Source of the DNA: Typha latifolia
Taxonomy: Eukaryota; Streptophyta; Magnoliopsida; Poales; Typhaceae
Assembly: GCA_019914945.1 (NCBI GenBank)
Contig: CM034105.1
Location: 4,526,001-4,590,000 of the forward strand
DNA: 64,000 nt
Direction of reading: 5' to 3'
This document shows positions 63,585 through 64,000 of this stretch, piece after piece; within the stretch, counting starts at the first letter, position 1; each line of letters opens with the position of its first letter. The notes below the pieces were generated by a model. It ran no database searches, was not told the DNA's origin, and saw nothing but the letters and a program-made list of their open reading frames with translations. The position numbers and the translations under genes were made by a program.

Positions 63585-64000
63585 TTACGAATCCGCCGCC
63601 GCCGCATTGACGCGTTCGGACCCGCATCGGCATTGCGGGAACTCCTCGAAGTTGGATGCGGCGAACGACGCCGACAGCGGCCCGACGTAGAAATCGATCT
63701 CCGGGCCGCGGCGAACGACCTCGTTAATCCCGAACCAGAAGAGAAGAACCTTAACGCTAACCCCATTCAATTCCGTGAGATGACCCGGATCGGCTTTTCC
63801 GGTGATCCTCCTCGTATACTTCACCAAGTACCCACCTTTCAGCTTAAACTCGCACTCTCTGCTCAGGATCACCTCAAAGCTGCCGTCCTGCTTCAGCGAG
63901 TAGCTCTGCGCGCCCTCGGGGAGGATCCCTTTGGGGAAATTGTACCTCTCTACCATCTCGTACGCCGAGGGTTCGTCGGAGGCCAGGGCATCGGTGGGTG
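63585..64000 (-). CDS. DUF538 family protein (partial, 5' end outside window)
   Basis: The frame is open from the right window edge to TAA at 63585-63587 with no intron. It reads PTDALASDEPSAYEMVERYN at the edge, then FPKGILPEGAQSYSL, GSFEVILSRECEFKL, YLVKYTRRITGKADPGHLTE, LNGVSVKVLLFWFGINEVV, EIDFYVGPLSASF and SNFEEFPQC, the standard DUF538 core. A short CRCGSERVNAAAADS tail follows. Members are small plant proteins, usually secreted, of unknown biochemical function; a link to stress or to chlorophyll or lipid binding has been proposed for some. The Met at 63956 is internal, since the conserved PSAYE lies upstream of it in frame; the true start and any signal peptide are beyond 64000. High GC, as in the other compact genes here. 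Confidence 0.88.
   Translation of the reverse strand, partial: PTDALASDEPSAYEMVERYNFPKGILPEGAQSYSLKQDGSFEVILSRECEFKLKGGYLVKYTRRITGKADPGHLTELNGVSVKVLLFWFGINEVVRRGPEIDFYVGPLSASFAASNFEEFPQCRCGSERVNAAAADS

Noticed and set aside
1..64000. CRISPR array, bacterial-type operon or transferred prokaryotic island
   Set aside because: All recognised genes are spliced plant families or plant transposons; the tandem repeats lack the spacer structure of CRISPR.

Overview
This 64-kb window is nuclear DNA from a flowering plant, most probably a monocot outside the grasses. The AT-rich intergenic DNA, kilobase-sized introns, dense microsatellites and transposon remains fit a plant. The GC-rich coding exons of the GA 20-oxidase and NAC genes, set in AT-rich DNA, point to a monocot. 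I cannot name the species. There is no CRISPR array, operon or organelle segment, and I recognised no tRNA or rRNA gene.

Six protein-coding genes can be assembled. Five are complete and their intron phases close exactly. They are a gibberellin 20-oxidase (13400-15400, +, 3 exons, 385 aa); a Golgi-type DUF248 putative methyltransferase of the PMT24/PMT26 group (20643-27456, -, 8 coding exons, 775 aa); a membrane RING-variant (RINGv) zinc-finger protein (30909-35031, +, 369 aa); a stress-type NAC transcription factor close to rice SNAC2/OsNAC6 (37398-38470, -, 292 aa); and a U-box/ARM E3 ligase of the PUB4 type (56106-61572, +, 836 aa). A DUF538 gene (63585 to beyond 64000, -) is cut by the window edge. 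A decayed GATL-type glycosyltransferase pseudogene lies at 10295-10640.

Layout: 1-12.9 kb is repeat-rich intergenic DNA with a 39-bp minisatellite, two separated copies of a 180-bp sequence, a 290-bp tandem duplication and the GATL pseudogene. 12.9-15.4 kb is the GA20ox promoter and gene. 15.4-20.6 kb is intergenic. 20.6-28.3 kb is PMT, with an inverted-repeat element in one intron. 29.5-35 kb is the RINGv gene. 37.4-38.9 kb is NAC with an ACGT/G-box-rich promoter. 39-48 kb is a transposon graveyard (small inverted-repeat elements and a dead Ty1-copia element). 48.0-61.6 kb is the PUB4 locus, if the 5' leader exon I infer near 48.4 kb belongs to it. The 7.7-kb leader intron then contains a complete-ended hAT transposon (49538-53862) with a perfect 8-bp target duplication.

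The genes are functionally independent (hormone synthesis, cell-wall/Golgi modification, ubiquitination, stress transcription); I see no coordinated pathway or new system. The best leads are the hAT insertion, the stop-free 96-nt PMT intron, the microsatellites at the GA20ox start codon and at its exon-2 splice donor, and the triple G-box upstream of NAC.
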